Origin: JBFHKO01 sp041595355
Lineage (GTDB): Bacteria > Pseudomonadota > Gammaproteobacteria > Enterobacterales > Aeromonadaceae
Assembly (NCBI GenBank): GCA_041595355.1
Contig: JBFHKO010000059.1
Location: forward strand, 1-12,678
Length of the DNA stretch: 12,678 nucleotides
Direction: 5' to 3'
A model generated the notes under the pieces. The model did not search any database and was not told the DNA's origin. It saw only the letters and a list, made by a program, of their open reading frames with translations. Made by a program: the position numbers and the translations under genes. Positions 1 to 6,404 of this stretch are shown here, piece by piece. Numbering within the stretch: position 1 is the first letter of the stretch; every line of letters starts with the position of its first letter.

Positions 1-89
1 GCGTGACACAGATTGTCAGGGGTGAAAACCATTTGTCCCCGGGGGTGCGCCCTCACTGCCTTGGATCAGGACAGAACCAGGTTCCCCGA

Positions 90-674
90 TCAGCGTCGGC
101 CGCCGCCGGTGGGAGGTCCCGCAGGCGGCAGGATGAAGGTGCGGGGAGGCGAGGCGGCCCGGGGAGCGATGAAGACCAGCGGCACCTTGGCCAGGCCGAT
201 GAAGTGCAGCTTGCCCGGCAGGGCATCGGGGCGGGCGGCCACCGCCAGGTCCGCCTCTTCAAGGAGGACTTTGTCCACCGCCAGCGCCGGGTCGCCGGTG
301 GCCAGCTTGATCTCCAGCTGGGGATAGCGGGCCCGGAAGCGGCTGAGGATGTCCGCCAGCAGGAAATAGCTGGCGGTCACCGAGCAGAACACCTTCAGCC
401 GCCCCTGCAGCGGCTCCTCGCCATGGCGCAGATCCTGTTTCAGCCGGCCCCAGTCGGCCAGCAGCTGCTCGGCAAAGCTCAGCAGCTGTCGGCCGGCGGC
501 GGTCAGGGCGACGCTGCGGTTGTCCCGCTCCAGCAGCGGGCAGCCGATCTCCTGCTCCAGCCGCTGGATGGCGCGGCTCAGGGTCGAGGGGCTGACCGCC
601 ATGGCATCGGCGGTGCGGGCGAAATGGAGGCTGTGGGCCAGGTGGACAAAGAGTTCGAGATTGCGCAGTTCCAT
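90..674 (-). pseudogene. ilvY: Truncated IlvY-like LysR-family regulator of ilvC
   Basis: IlvY is the LysR-type activator that switches on the divergent ilvC in response to acetohydroxy-acid substrates. The start is the ATG at 674, because the protein then opens with MELRNLELFVHLAHSLHF, the usual IlvY beginning. A winged helix-turn-helix covers about residues 1-60 (VSPSTLSRAIQRLEQEIG is the recognition region), followed by the first part of the effector-binding domain. The reading frame stops after 194 residues, whereas IlvY is normally about 295. The last 20 or so residues (from SPPRTF onward) no longer follow the family, and the other two minus-strand frames also close inside 1-90, so a single frameshift within the window cannot restore the missing C-terminal third. 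The DNA-binding part is intact, but effector sensing and tetramer contacts would be impaired. Identity as IlvY is secure from sequence plus its divergent position to ilvC. Whether it is a pseudogene, a rearrangement junction or an assembly edge effect is uncertain. Confidence 0.75.
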
Positions 675-822
675 GGCTAGCTCCGGCTGTGTTTCATAAA
701 TCGCAATATTCCGTTTCGAATATATCATTTTCGGCAACGCCAGGCCTGGGCTATAGTGGATCAGCTTTCTTCGCCGCGGCGGAGAATCTCCTCATCCAAC
801 CCTTATTAACGGAGCTATCTCG
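675..822. promoter_or_regulatory. ilvY-ilvC divergent control region
   Basis: This 148-bp gap separates the divergent ilvY and ilvC starts, where IlvY operators and the overlapping divergent promoters lie in enteric bacteria. It is more AT-rich than the genes around it. It contains the inverted repeat at 706-723 and a -10-like TATAGT at 752-757 facing ilvC. The matching -35 position (about 729-734, TTTCGG) is poor, as expected for an activator-dependent promoter. The ilvC ribosome site is GGAG at 811-814, eight bases before the ATG at 823. Function is inferred from arrangement; the exact promoter positions are guesses. Confidence 0.6.
706..723. promoter_or_regulatory. Candidate IlvY operator (inverted repeat)
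   Basis: ATATTC and GAATAT form a perfect 6-bp inverted repeat with a 6-base spacer (CGTTTC). It is an AT-rich dyad of the type bound by LysR-family dimers, lying between the divergent starts and about 30 bases upstream of the ilvC -10-like box. The T-N11-A pattern can be read at 710-722. Assignment to IlvY rests on position only. Confidence 0.45.
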
Positions 823-2307
823 ATGGCCAATTACTTCAACACCCTGAACCTGCGTCAGCAGCTGGCCCAGCTGGGCAAATGCCGTTTCATGAACCGGGAC
901 GAATTCGCCGATGGCTGCGAGTTCCTCAAGGGCAAGAAGGTGGTCATCGTCGGCTGCGGCGCCCAGGGTCTGAACCAGGGCCTGAACATGCGTGACTCCG
1001 GCCTGGACGTCTCCTACGCCCTGCGTGCCGAAGCCATTGCCGAGCAGCGCAAGTCCTGGAAGCAGGCCACCGAGAACGGCTTCAACGTCGGCACCTACGA
1101 AGCTCTGATCCCCAGCGCCGATCTGGTGGTCAACCTGACTCCGGACAAGCAGCACACCAGCGTGGTCAAGGCGGTCATGCCGCTGATGAAGCAAGGCGCC
1201 GCCCTGGGCTACTCCCACGGCTTCAACATCGTCGAAGAGGGCACCCAGGTGCGCTCCGACCTGACCGTGGTCATGGTGGCGCCCAAGTGCCCGGGTACCG
1301 AAGTGCGTGAAGAGTACAAGCGCGGCTTCGGCGTGCCGACCCTGATCGCCGTGCACCCGGAGAACGATCCCAAGGGCGAAGGCATGGCCATTGCCAAGGC
1401 CTGGGCCTCTGCCACCGGCGGCGACCGTGCCGGCGTGCTGGAGTCCTCCTTCGTGGCCGAAGTGAAGTCCGACCTGATGGGCGAGCAGACCATACTGTGC
1501 GGCATGCTGCAGGCCGGTGCCATCGTCTGCTACGAGAAGATGGTGGCCGACGGCATCGACGGCGGCTATGCCGGCAAGCTGATCCAGTTCGGCTGGGAAA
1601 CCATCACCGAAGCCCTGAAGCAGGGCGGCATCACCGCCATGATGGATCGCCTCTCCAACCCGGCCAAGCTGAAGGCTTTCGAGCTGGCCGAAGAGATGAA
1701 GGGGCTGCTGCGTCCGCTGTTCGAGAAGCACATGGACGACATCATCGGTGGCGCCTTCTCCAGCGGCATGATGGCCGACTGGGCCAACGATGACGCCAAC
1801 CTGTTCAAGTGGCGCGAAGAGACCGGCCAGACTGCCTTCGAAACCTCCCCGGCCTATGCCGGCGCCATCGGCGAGCAGGAGTACTTCGATCACGGCATCC
1901 TGCTGGTGGCCATGGTCAAGGCCGGTGTCGAGCTGGCGTTCGAAACCATGGTCGCCTCCGGCATCATCGAGGAGTCCGCCTACTACGAATCGCTGCACGA
2001 GCTGCCGCTGATCGCCAACACCATCGCCCGCAAGCGCCTGTACGAGATGAACGTGGTCATCTCCGACACCGCCGAGTATGGCAACTACCTGTTCGCCAAC
2101 GCCGCCGTGCCGCTGCTGCGCGAGCACATCATGCCCAAGGTGGACACCGACGTCATCGGCAAGGGGCTGAGCGTGAAGGACAACGGCGTCGACAACCTGG
2201 CGCTGATCCAGGTCAACGAGGCCATCCGCAACCACCCCATCGAGCAGATCGGCAAGGTGCTGCGCGGCTACATGAAGGACATGAAGCGCATCGCCGTCGG
2301 CGGCTAA
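823..2307 (+). CDS. ilvC: Ketol-acid reductoisomerase, class II (long form)
   Basis: This cytoplasmic enzyme catalyses the Mg2+- and NADPH-dependent isomerisation and reduction of 2-acetolactate (or 2-aceto-2-hydroxybutyrate) in valine, leucine and isoleucine synthesis. The 494-residue protein is nearly colinear with the 491-residue E. coli enzyme. An N-terminal Rossmann domain has GCGAQG at 44-49. The NADPH-phosphate contacts R68, R76 and S78 are present, as is active-site H132. Duplicated all-helical C-terminal domains carry the metal ligands D217 and E221 (SDLMGE) and the substrate residues E389, E393 and S414. The start ATG at 823 gives the canonical MANYFNTLNLRQQL and sits 8 bases after GGAG (811-814). 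The gene is divergent from ilvY and is followed by a strong hairpin, so it is probably monocistronic. Codon use is typical for the high-GC flank. Nothing appears broken. Confidence 0.98.
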   Translation: MANYFNTLNLRQQLAQLGKCRFMNRDEFADGCEFLKGKKVVIVGCGAQGLNQGLNMRDSGLDVSYALRAEAIAEQRKSWKQATENGFNVGTYEALIPSADLVVNLTPDKQHTSVVKAVMPLMKQGAALGYSHGFNIVEEGTQVRSDLTVVMVAPKCPGTEVREEYKRGFGVPTLIAVHPENDPKGEGMAIAKAWASATGGDRAGVLESSFVAEVKSDLMGEQTILCGMLQAGAIVCYEKMVADGIDGGYAGKLIQFGWETITEALKQGGITAMMDRLSNPAKLKAFELAEEMKGLLRPLFEKHMDDIIGGAFSSGMMADWANDDANLFKWREETGQTAFETSPAYAGAIGEQEYFDHGILLVAMVKAGVELAFETMVASGIIEESAYYESLHELPLIANTIARKRLYEMNVVISDTAEYGNYLFANAAVPLLREHIMPKVDTDVIGKGLSVKDNGVDNLALIQVNEAIRNHPIEQIGKVLRGYMKDMKRIAVGG

Positions 2308-2340
2308 GCGTTTCACGGCGCCATTGCGCAGCCCGAATGT

Positions 2341-2376
2341 GACAAGGCCCTTCCCGGCAACGGGAAGGGCCTTGTC
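2341..2376 (+). terminator. Perfect 16-bp hairpin downstream of ilvC
   Basis: GACAAGGCCCTTCCCG (2341-2356) pairs perfectly with CGGGAAGGGCCTTGTC (2361-2376) around a GCAA tetraloop. The hairpin starts 33 bases after the ilvC stop. The stem is very GC-rich, but the following bases (GTTGCTGG) are not a real U-tract. It may terminate through the strength of the stem, or protect the 3' end of the ilvC mRNA. Confidence 0.7.
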
Positions 2377-2440
2377 GTTGCTGGAGGCCGCCATGCTCCG
2401 CTGCCGGTTATGGGCGCGGCGGCGGGATGATTGCAATCTG

Positions 2441-2469
2441 TCCGGGCGCACATTGCCCTGGCGCCCGGA
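2441..2469. repeat. Inverted repeat upstream of the MATE gene
   Basis: TCCGGGCGC (2441-2449) and GCGCCCGGA (2461-2469) form a perfect 9-bp stem with an 11-base loop, 60 bases before the MATE start. It could be a second terminator insulating the MATE gene from ilvC or a structure in the MATE leader. No convincing promoter is visible between it and the gene. Confidence 0.4.
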
Positions 2470-2528
2470 TTGGCGTTAGATCACACTCCCTTTCCTCACT
2501 CACTCTCGAATGTTACGGGTAATAGCTC

Positions 2529-3914
2529 ATGGCCACCGACAAGCCCCACAGCGGCTCCCTGTTCCAGCTGACCTGGCCGCTGTTCATCGACCTGGCGCTG
2601 CATTTTTTGACCGGCGCCCTCAATACCTTCATGATCGGGCGGGTCTCCTACCAGGCGGTGGCGGCACTGGCGGTGGGCAATCAGGTGTTCGATCTCTCCA
2701 TCACCCTGTTCAATTTCGTGGCCATCGGCTGCAGCGTGGTGCTGACCCAGTATCTGGGCGCCCGTGACAAGCAGACCGCGGGCCGGGTGGTGCATACCGC
2801 CATCGGCCTTAACCTGCTGGTGGGGCTGCTGGCCAGCCTCGGCGTGGTGCTGGGCTCGAGTCTGATACTGCGCCTGATGAACATGCCGGCCGAGCTGATG
2901 GCGCAGGGGCACGTCTACCTGCAGGTCATCGGCCTGTGCCTGTTGCCCGAGGCCGCGGCCCTGTGCCTGGGGGCGACCCTGCGCGCGCATGGGCATACCC
3001 GGGAGGCCATGTATGTCACCCTGGTGGTCAATCTGGTGACCTTCCTTGGCAACCTGTTGCTGCTGTTCGGGTTCTTTGGCCTGCCTCAGCTGGGGGTGGC
3101 CGGCGTCGCCTGGAGCACAGTGGTGGGGCGACTGGTGGGGGTCGCCATACTGCTGTGGCTGCTGCCGCGCAAGACCGGTGTGCGGCTGCACTGGCCGGCG
3201 TGCTTCCGGCTTCAGGGAGATCTGTTACGCCAGGTCATGCGCATCGGCCTGCCGGCCGCCGGCGAGAACCTGGCCTGGATGCTGCATTTCATGGTGATCA
3301 CCGCCTTCGTCGCCCTGCTGGGCGACAAGATGCTGGCGACCCAGTCCTTCTACTTTCAGATCAGCCTGTTCGTGATGCTGTTCGGCATCGCCATTGCCCT
3401 CGGTACCGAGATCATGGTCGGTCACCTGGTCGGAGCCCGGAAATTCGAGCAGGCCTACCGCCGGCTGCTGCGCAGTCTCAAGCAGGGGCTGGCGGGGACC
3501 CTGGTGACGGTTGGCCTGCTCTGGTTGTTCGGTCCCCGGCTGATGGGGCTGTTCACCCAGGACAGGACCATACTGGCCGCCGCCGGCCAGCTGTTTCTGA
3601 TCAGCCTGCTGCTGGAGCCGGGGCGTACCTTCAACATAGTGGTCATCAGCTCGCTGCGCGCCACCGGGGATGCCCGCTTCCCGCTGTACATGGCCTTTGT
3701 CTCCATGTGGGGCATTGCGGTGCCGCTGGCCTGGTTTCTCGGCATCTATCTGGAGTGGGGCCTGGTGGGTATCTGGCTGGCCTTTGCCGTCGACGAGTGG
3801 ACCCGCGGCCTGACCATGTATTGGCGCTGGAGGAGCCGGCGCTGGGAGAGGAAGGTGCTGGTGGCGCCGGCGGCGCCCGTCCCGACGGTTGCACCCGAGG
3901 TGCTGCTCGGTTAG
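2529..3914 (+). CDS. MATE-family efflux transporter
   Basis: This 461-residue inner-membrane protein has the length and pattern of the multidrug and toxic compound extrusion family: twelve hydrophobic segments in two related halves. The first half begins at LFQLTWPLFIDLALHFLTGALN-type sequence near residues 10-35, contains the MIGRVS stretch after TM1 and the small-polar loop QYLGARDKQ near 75-85. The second half begins near residue 235 (LRQVMRIGLPAAGENLAW). The family exports cationic compounds or flavins using Na+ or H+ gradients; the substrate here cannot be told. The start ATG at 2529 has only a weak ribosome site (ACGGGT about 10 bases upstream). The tail after about residue 435 is Arg/Pro/Val-rich and cytoplasmic. 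The gene converges with the ZIP gene, leaving 37 bases between the stops with no clear terminator. The DinF/NorM/YeeO branch cannot be decided by eye. Confidence 0.92.
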   Translation: MATDKPHSGSLFQLTWPLFIDLALHFLTGALNTFMIGRVSYQAVAALAVGNQVFDLSITLFNFVAIGCSVVLTQYLGARDKQTAGRVVHTAIGLNLLVGLLASLGVVLGSSLILRLMNMPAELMAQGHVYLQVIGLCLLPEAAALCLGATLRAHGHTREAMYVTLVVNLVTFLGNLLLLFGFFGLPQLGVAGVAWSTVVGRLVGVAILLWLLPRKTGVRLHWPACFRLQGDLLRQVMRIGLPAAGENLAWMLHFMVITAFVALLGDKMLATQSFYFQISLFVMLFGIAIALGTEIMVGHLVGARKFEQAYRRLLRSLKQGLAGTLVTVGLLWLFGPRLMGLFTQDRTILAAAGQLFLISLLLEPGRTFNIVVISSLRATGDARFPLYMAFVSMWGIAVPLAWFLGIYLEWGLVGIWLAFAVDEWTRGLTMYWRWRSRRWERKVLVAPAAPVPTVAPEVLLG

Positions 3915-3951
3915 GGCGACGCGGCCGCTGGTGTCGGTGCCGAGGTCCGCG

Positions 3952-4662
3952 TTAATGAATGAGCATGGTGCCCAGCATGCCGAGCAGGAATCCGGAGACG
4001 GCCCCCACGGCGGGAAAGTCGCGATGCCGCAGGTGGGCGCCCGGGGCTATCTCCTCGAATATCAGATAGAGAATGCCGCCGCTGCAAAACAGCATCAGCA
4101 CCCCCAGGGTTTGGGGGCTGCCTGCCAGCCAGGCATAGCCCAGCAGCGCGGCCAGGGGGCCGGTGAGCGGGGCGACGAGAAAGAGCAGCCACAGGCGCCT
4201 TGGCGGCAGGCCGTTGCGGCGCAGCTCGTGAAAGGCGGCGAAGCCTTCGGGCATGTTCTGCAGCGCAATCAGGCCGGCGAGCAGGTAGCCGGTAGCCGAG
4301 CCGGTGGCGGCCGCGGCGCCCAGCGCTATGGCTTCGGGAATGAAATCGAGCAGCAGGCCCAGAAACTGGGCGCCGGCCGTGCCCCGGCGTTTCATCCAGG
4401 AGGCCAGCTGCCAGAAAAGCAGCCCTCCGGCGAGGAAGGCGGCTGCAGCCAGAGGCATCGAAGCCTGCGCCATGCCGTAGGGCACCAGCACCAGAGCGAT
4501 GGCCGCCAGCAGGGCACCGCCGCCGAAGTAACTGACAAAGCTGTCTATCTCATGCTGGAAGCAGAAGGCGCGCAGCGTCGGGTTGGCGGATACCAGCGCC
4601 CCGGCGGGGATGCTGAGGCCGGCCATGAGCGCCAGGCCGAGGGTGGTGGAGAGCGTCATCAT
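3952..4662 (-). CDS. ZIP-family divalent metal transporter (atypical metal site)
   Basis: This 236-residue inner-membrane protein has about eight hydrophobic segments, in the size range of bacterial ZIP (ZupT-like) importers of Zn2+, Fe2+ or Mn2+. The ZIP signatures are recognisable but altered. The TM4-like segment has DFIPEAIALG (D106, P109, E110), the TM5-like segment has QNMPEGFAAF (Q135, N136, P138, E139), and FEEIAP follows at 202-207. In classic ZupT the first position of both motifs is His, so both metal-binding His residues are replaced (Asp and Gln) while the Glu residues remain. Two ATGs lie in tandem (4662 and 4659) and either could be used; no good ribosome site is seen. The inverted repeat at 4672-4682 covers the region where that site should lie. 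Family placement is fairly secure; the transported metal and direction are not. Confidence 0.85.
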   Translation of the reverse strand: MMTLSTTLGLALMAGLSIPAGALVSANPTLRAFCFQHEIDSFVSYFGGGALLAAIALVLVPYGMAQASMPLAAAAFLAGGLLFWQLASWMKRRGTAGAQFLGLLLDFIPEAIALGAAAATGSATGYLLAGLIALQNMPEGFAAFHELRRNGLPPRRLWLLFLVAPLTGPLAALLGYAWLAGSPQTLGVLMLFCSGGILYLIFEEIAPGAHLRHRDFPAVGAVSGFLLGMLGTMLIH

Positions 4663-4671
4663 TGCGGGGCA

Positions 4672-4682
4672 GCCTGTCAGGC
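4672..4682. repeat. Inverted repeat GCCTG-T-CAGGC at the ZIP 5' end
   Basis: This perfect 5-bp inverted repeat contains CCTGTCAGG and lies 10-20 bases upstream of the ZIP start codon, over its expected ribosome-binding region. The same 9-bp core occurs in reverse orientation at 4854-4862, and an expanded form occurs at 4912-4929. It could be an operator or an mRNA hairpin. Confidence 0.4.
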
Positions 4683-4701
4683 ACAGTTGGACTCAAGGTG
4701 A

Positions 4702-4944
4702 TTGCCGGCTACCCGCGATGACCTCGAGGCGCTGTGGGAGTCGTTGCGCATCAGTATAGACGCCGAAGCAGGAGGGTGGTGGGCCTGCTACTGCGCCGAG
4801 GGCCCTGGCCTGGCGCTGGGAGGCGGCGGCACTGGTGAGACCGCCGCACGAACCCTGACAGGGTGGATGGCAATCGCCCTGCCCGTTTTACAGACCGAAT
4901 GCCCGCCGGTGCCTGTCAAAACTGACAGGACAAGACCTTATTGA
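4702..4944 (+). CDS. Possible small DUF1902/HicB-like protein, orphan
   Basis: This is a short open frame of 80 codons from a TTG at 4702. Another TTG at 4744, just after GGGAG, would give 67 residues and begin at the domain. The stretch from RISIDAEAGGWWACY through EGPGLALG to TGETAARTLTGWM resembles the compact beta-beta-beta-alpha pattern of DUF1902 and HicB antitoxin N-domains (a D-x-E-x-G-x-W strand, then a P-G-L turn, then an alpha helix). No HicA-like toxin and no helix-turn-helix follow. No ATG start exists except an internal one. The gene lies divergent from the ZIP gene, and inverted repeats with a shared core sit in front of it and in its 3' part. It may be a real small gene, a degraded antitoxin or a chance frame. 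Confidence 0.3.
   Translation: MPATRDDLEALWESLRISIDAEAGGWWACYCAEGPGLALGGGGTGETAARTLTGWMAIALPVLQTECPPVPVKTDRTRPY
4852..4864. repeat. Inverted repeat ACCCTG-A-CAGGGT
   Basis: This perfect 6-bp inverted repeat with a single central base contains CCTGACAGG, the exact reverse complement of the core at 4673-4681. It lies inside the possible small gene. Confidence 0.4.
4912..4929. repeat. Hairpin CCTGTCA-N4-TGACAGG
   Basis: A perfect 7-bp stem with an AAAC loop repeats the half-sites of the two repeats upstream. A T-run (TTTTT, about 4948-4952) follows some 18 bases later, too far for a classic intrinsic terminator. It could be a regulatory dyad or a weak terminator of the small gene. Confidence 0.4.
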
Positions 4945-5139
4945 GACTTTTTCGCCGCCAAACTTGTGCCACATCAAGCTTTACTCCCTCCCAGATCGGC
5001 TAGTGTCGGTCGTGGCCCAATCGTATCCAAAGTCATCCGCCTGCAACCTGTACCCATAACCATCAGCGGCCGGTTGGTGCGCGCAGAGGCGCTATTCGAC
5101 GCTGCAACACCAGTGGCATATCTGAAATCAGTCGGGCTT

Positions 5140-6381
5140 ATGGGAGTGACTTCATTGAAAGCAAGTGGTTACGGCATTACAAGTGCGCTGGCAACTCACG
5201 CCATCAGGTTGCAATGCTCACTGCATCTGCTGAGCGCATTTCTTTTGCTGGCTGCTGCAACACCTTCCTTTTCGGTCGAGCCAGGCGCAAATGTCTATTT
5301 CGCAGGGTTTGCGTTGGCCGGTAATGGCACCCAGATTGAGAGCGCCTTCCCGATCACAACCCAGCTACTCAAAGAGCAAAATGCAAAGAACGGTGAGTTC
5401 CTACTGGAGTCCGAGCTCTGGCGACACGTCCAGTCCAGCCGCCATCCCAGAATCAAGTTGAATCGCGGTCTTGCCTCTGGCTTAGTGCCTGGTGATTCAG
5501 TCTCCATGGCATTCATGCTTGAGTGGGAGAATGTTTCCAGTGAGACAGTGGCCGGCAAGACCAAGATGGTCGCGGACCTCCACGGGCAAATTCTGATCTT
5601 CGACTTCGACAGTAAGAAGGTGATCGGATCCTATCCGGTCGCCGTGCAGCTACTCGACGTGCTCGAGGGGCCAGCAACGGAGCAGGCGCGGATCGAGCTG
5701 ATCCGTAGCCTGTATTATGGCTCGGCCGGGAACAGCATCTTTGCTCAAGTAGCCAAGCAGCTACCGGAAGTGAGTGCTGAACCATCGACTGGCAACTACA
5801 TCCAAATCGTAGCGGTTGACCTCGAGCCCAAGGCTCGCCAGACACTTCTCCAGTACCATGCTGACCCGCATGTTCTGGTTGCTCGCGTAGCGGATGCCTT
5901 TGGTGAACGTTTGTATGAAAACGCCAAGGTGGCCTACATCCCCTTCACCAAGGGTACGGCAATCGGATCCAAGATGGCGGCACGCTTTGCCAACGGTGAT
6001 GTTTTCCAATTGCAGCTTCCTGAGCCGGATTATCGCATCTATCTGCGGGTCCGTGGTTACAAGAAGCTGTTGCTGGATTCAAACGAAATACAATCGGCTT
6101 GGGGGTACGCTTCGTACATCAACGTCGCCATCAAGAGCTACGACGACAGCACTGTCTATCTCGACTCCCCTTTCAAGTATGCGGTCATCAAGAATGTGAT
6201 CACCGGCACCCACGACCAGGACGACTGGTCGGCATTCCAAGAGTCCATGTTCACCCTCATTGATCACACCACCCATCAGATCGCCGAGCCGGACAGCGAT
6301 TGGCTTGAAGAGTGGTCGAATGGCGATGACACGTTGGAAAAGCTTGAGCGTTTGTCCGGGATTCTTGAGCGCGCTCGTTAA
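5140..6381 (+). CDS. Cluster gene 1: exported protein of unknown function
   Basis: I do not recognise the family. From the ATG at 5140 the protein has 413 residues and a Sec signal peptide: K7 and R23 before a hydrophobic core (LHLLSAFLLLAAA, about 28-40) and likely cleavage after SFS45. A TTG at 5155, 8 bases after GGAG (5143-5146), is an alternative start that keeps the signal; a GTG at 4966 is also in frame but would add 58 residues without a signal. The mature part is mixed alpha/beta with no membrane segment. It begins with a beta-rich stretch (NVYFAGFALAGN) and ends in a charged helix (DDTLEKLERLSGILERAR). A segment near 290-330 (DAFGERLYENAKVAYIPFTKG) loosely recalls CsgG/TolB-like strands, but I would not assign it. 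The gene starts the same-strand cluster, 23 bases before gene 2. Periplasmic or envelope location is inferred. Confidence 0.75.
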   Translation: MGVTSLKASGYGITSALATHAIRLQCSLHLLSAFLLLAAATPSFSVEPGANVYFAGFALAGNGTQIESAFPITTQLLKEQNAKNGEFLLESELWRHVQSSRHPRIKLNRGLASGLVPGDSVSMAFMLEWENVSSETVAGKTKMVADLHGQILIFDFDSKKVIGSYPVAVQLLDVLEGPATEQARIELIRSLYYGSAGNSIFAQVAKQLPEVSAEPSTGNYIQIVAVDLEPKARQTLLQYHADPHVLVARVADAFGERLYENAKVAYIPFTKGTAIGSKMAARFANGDVFQLQLPEPDYRIYLRVRGYKKLLLDSNEIQSAWGYASYINVAIKSYDDSTVYLDSPFKYAVIKNVITGTHDQDDWSAFQESMFTLIDHTTHQIAEPDSDWLEEWSNGDDTLEKLERLSGILERAR

Positions 6382-6404
6382 CCTCAAAACACAAGGGATT
6401 GGTG

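Larger units (their letters stand above)
4663..5139. other. Transition region without a confident gene
   Basis: These 477 bases separate the ZIP gene from the six-gene exported-protein cluster. They hold the possible small DUF1902/HicB-like frame and three related inverted repeats. From about 4966 a reading frame continues, without a stop, into cluster gene 1; its 58 upstream codons do not look like a signal peptide or any family I recognise. No promoter for the cluster could be placed with confidence. I see no integrase, tRNA or obvious attachment repeat. Confidence 0.6.

Noticed and set aside
64..91. Inverted repeat GAACC-A-GGTTC flanked by GATC as an insertion-sequence end
   Set aside because: Too short and with no transposase in the window; kept only as part of the ilvY junction question.
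3..680. 225-codon plus-strand frame opposite the ilvY-like gene
   Set aside because: Arg/Gln/Gly-rich composition with no motif; the minus strand encodes clear LysR helix-turn-helix sequence.
751..2451. 566-codon open frame on the minus strand, opposite ilvC
   Set aside because: It is the mirror of a highly GC3-biased ilvC: His/Gly/Ala/Leu-rich with no domain pattern, and ilvC on the plus strand is certain.
2496..3191. 231-codon minus-strand frame opposite the MATE gene
   Set aside because: Gln/His-rich shadow of a membrane-protein gene; no start context or family signature.
2936..3955. 339-codon plus-strand frame within the MATE gene
   Set aside because: Overlaps the MATE gene in another frame and has Arg/Gly/Pro-rich non-protein-like composition.
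3889..4701. 270-codon plus-strand frame opposite the ZIP gene
   Set aside because: Low-complexity Gln/Gly/Ala-rich translation, while the minus strand has ZIP motifs and membrane segments.
5068..5125. Sigma70 promoter for cluster gene 1 (TTGGTG at 5074 or TTCGAC at 5095 with TATCTG at 5119)
   Set aside because: The spacing or the match to consensus is poor in each combination, so no promoter was called.
4663..5139. tRNA gene or attachment site at the left border of the cluster
   Set aside because: No cloverleaf-like arms or CCA end, and no matching direct repeat noticed in 11717-11825.
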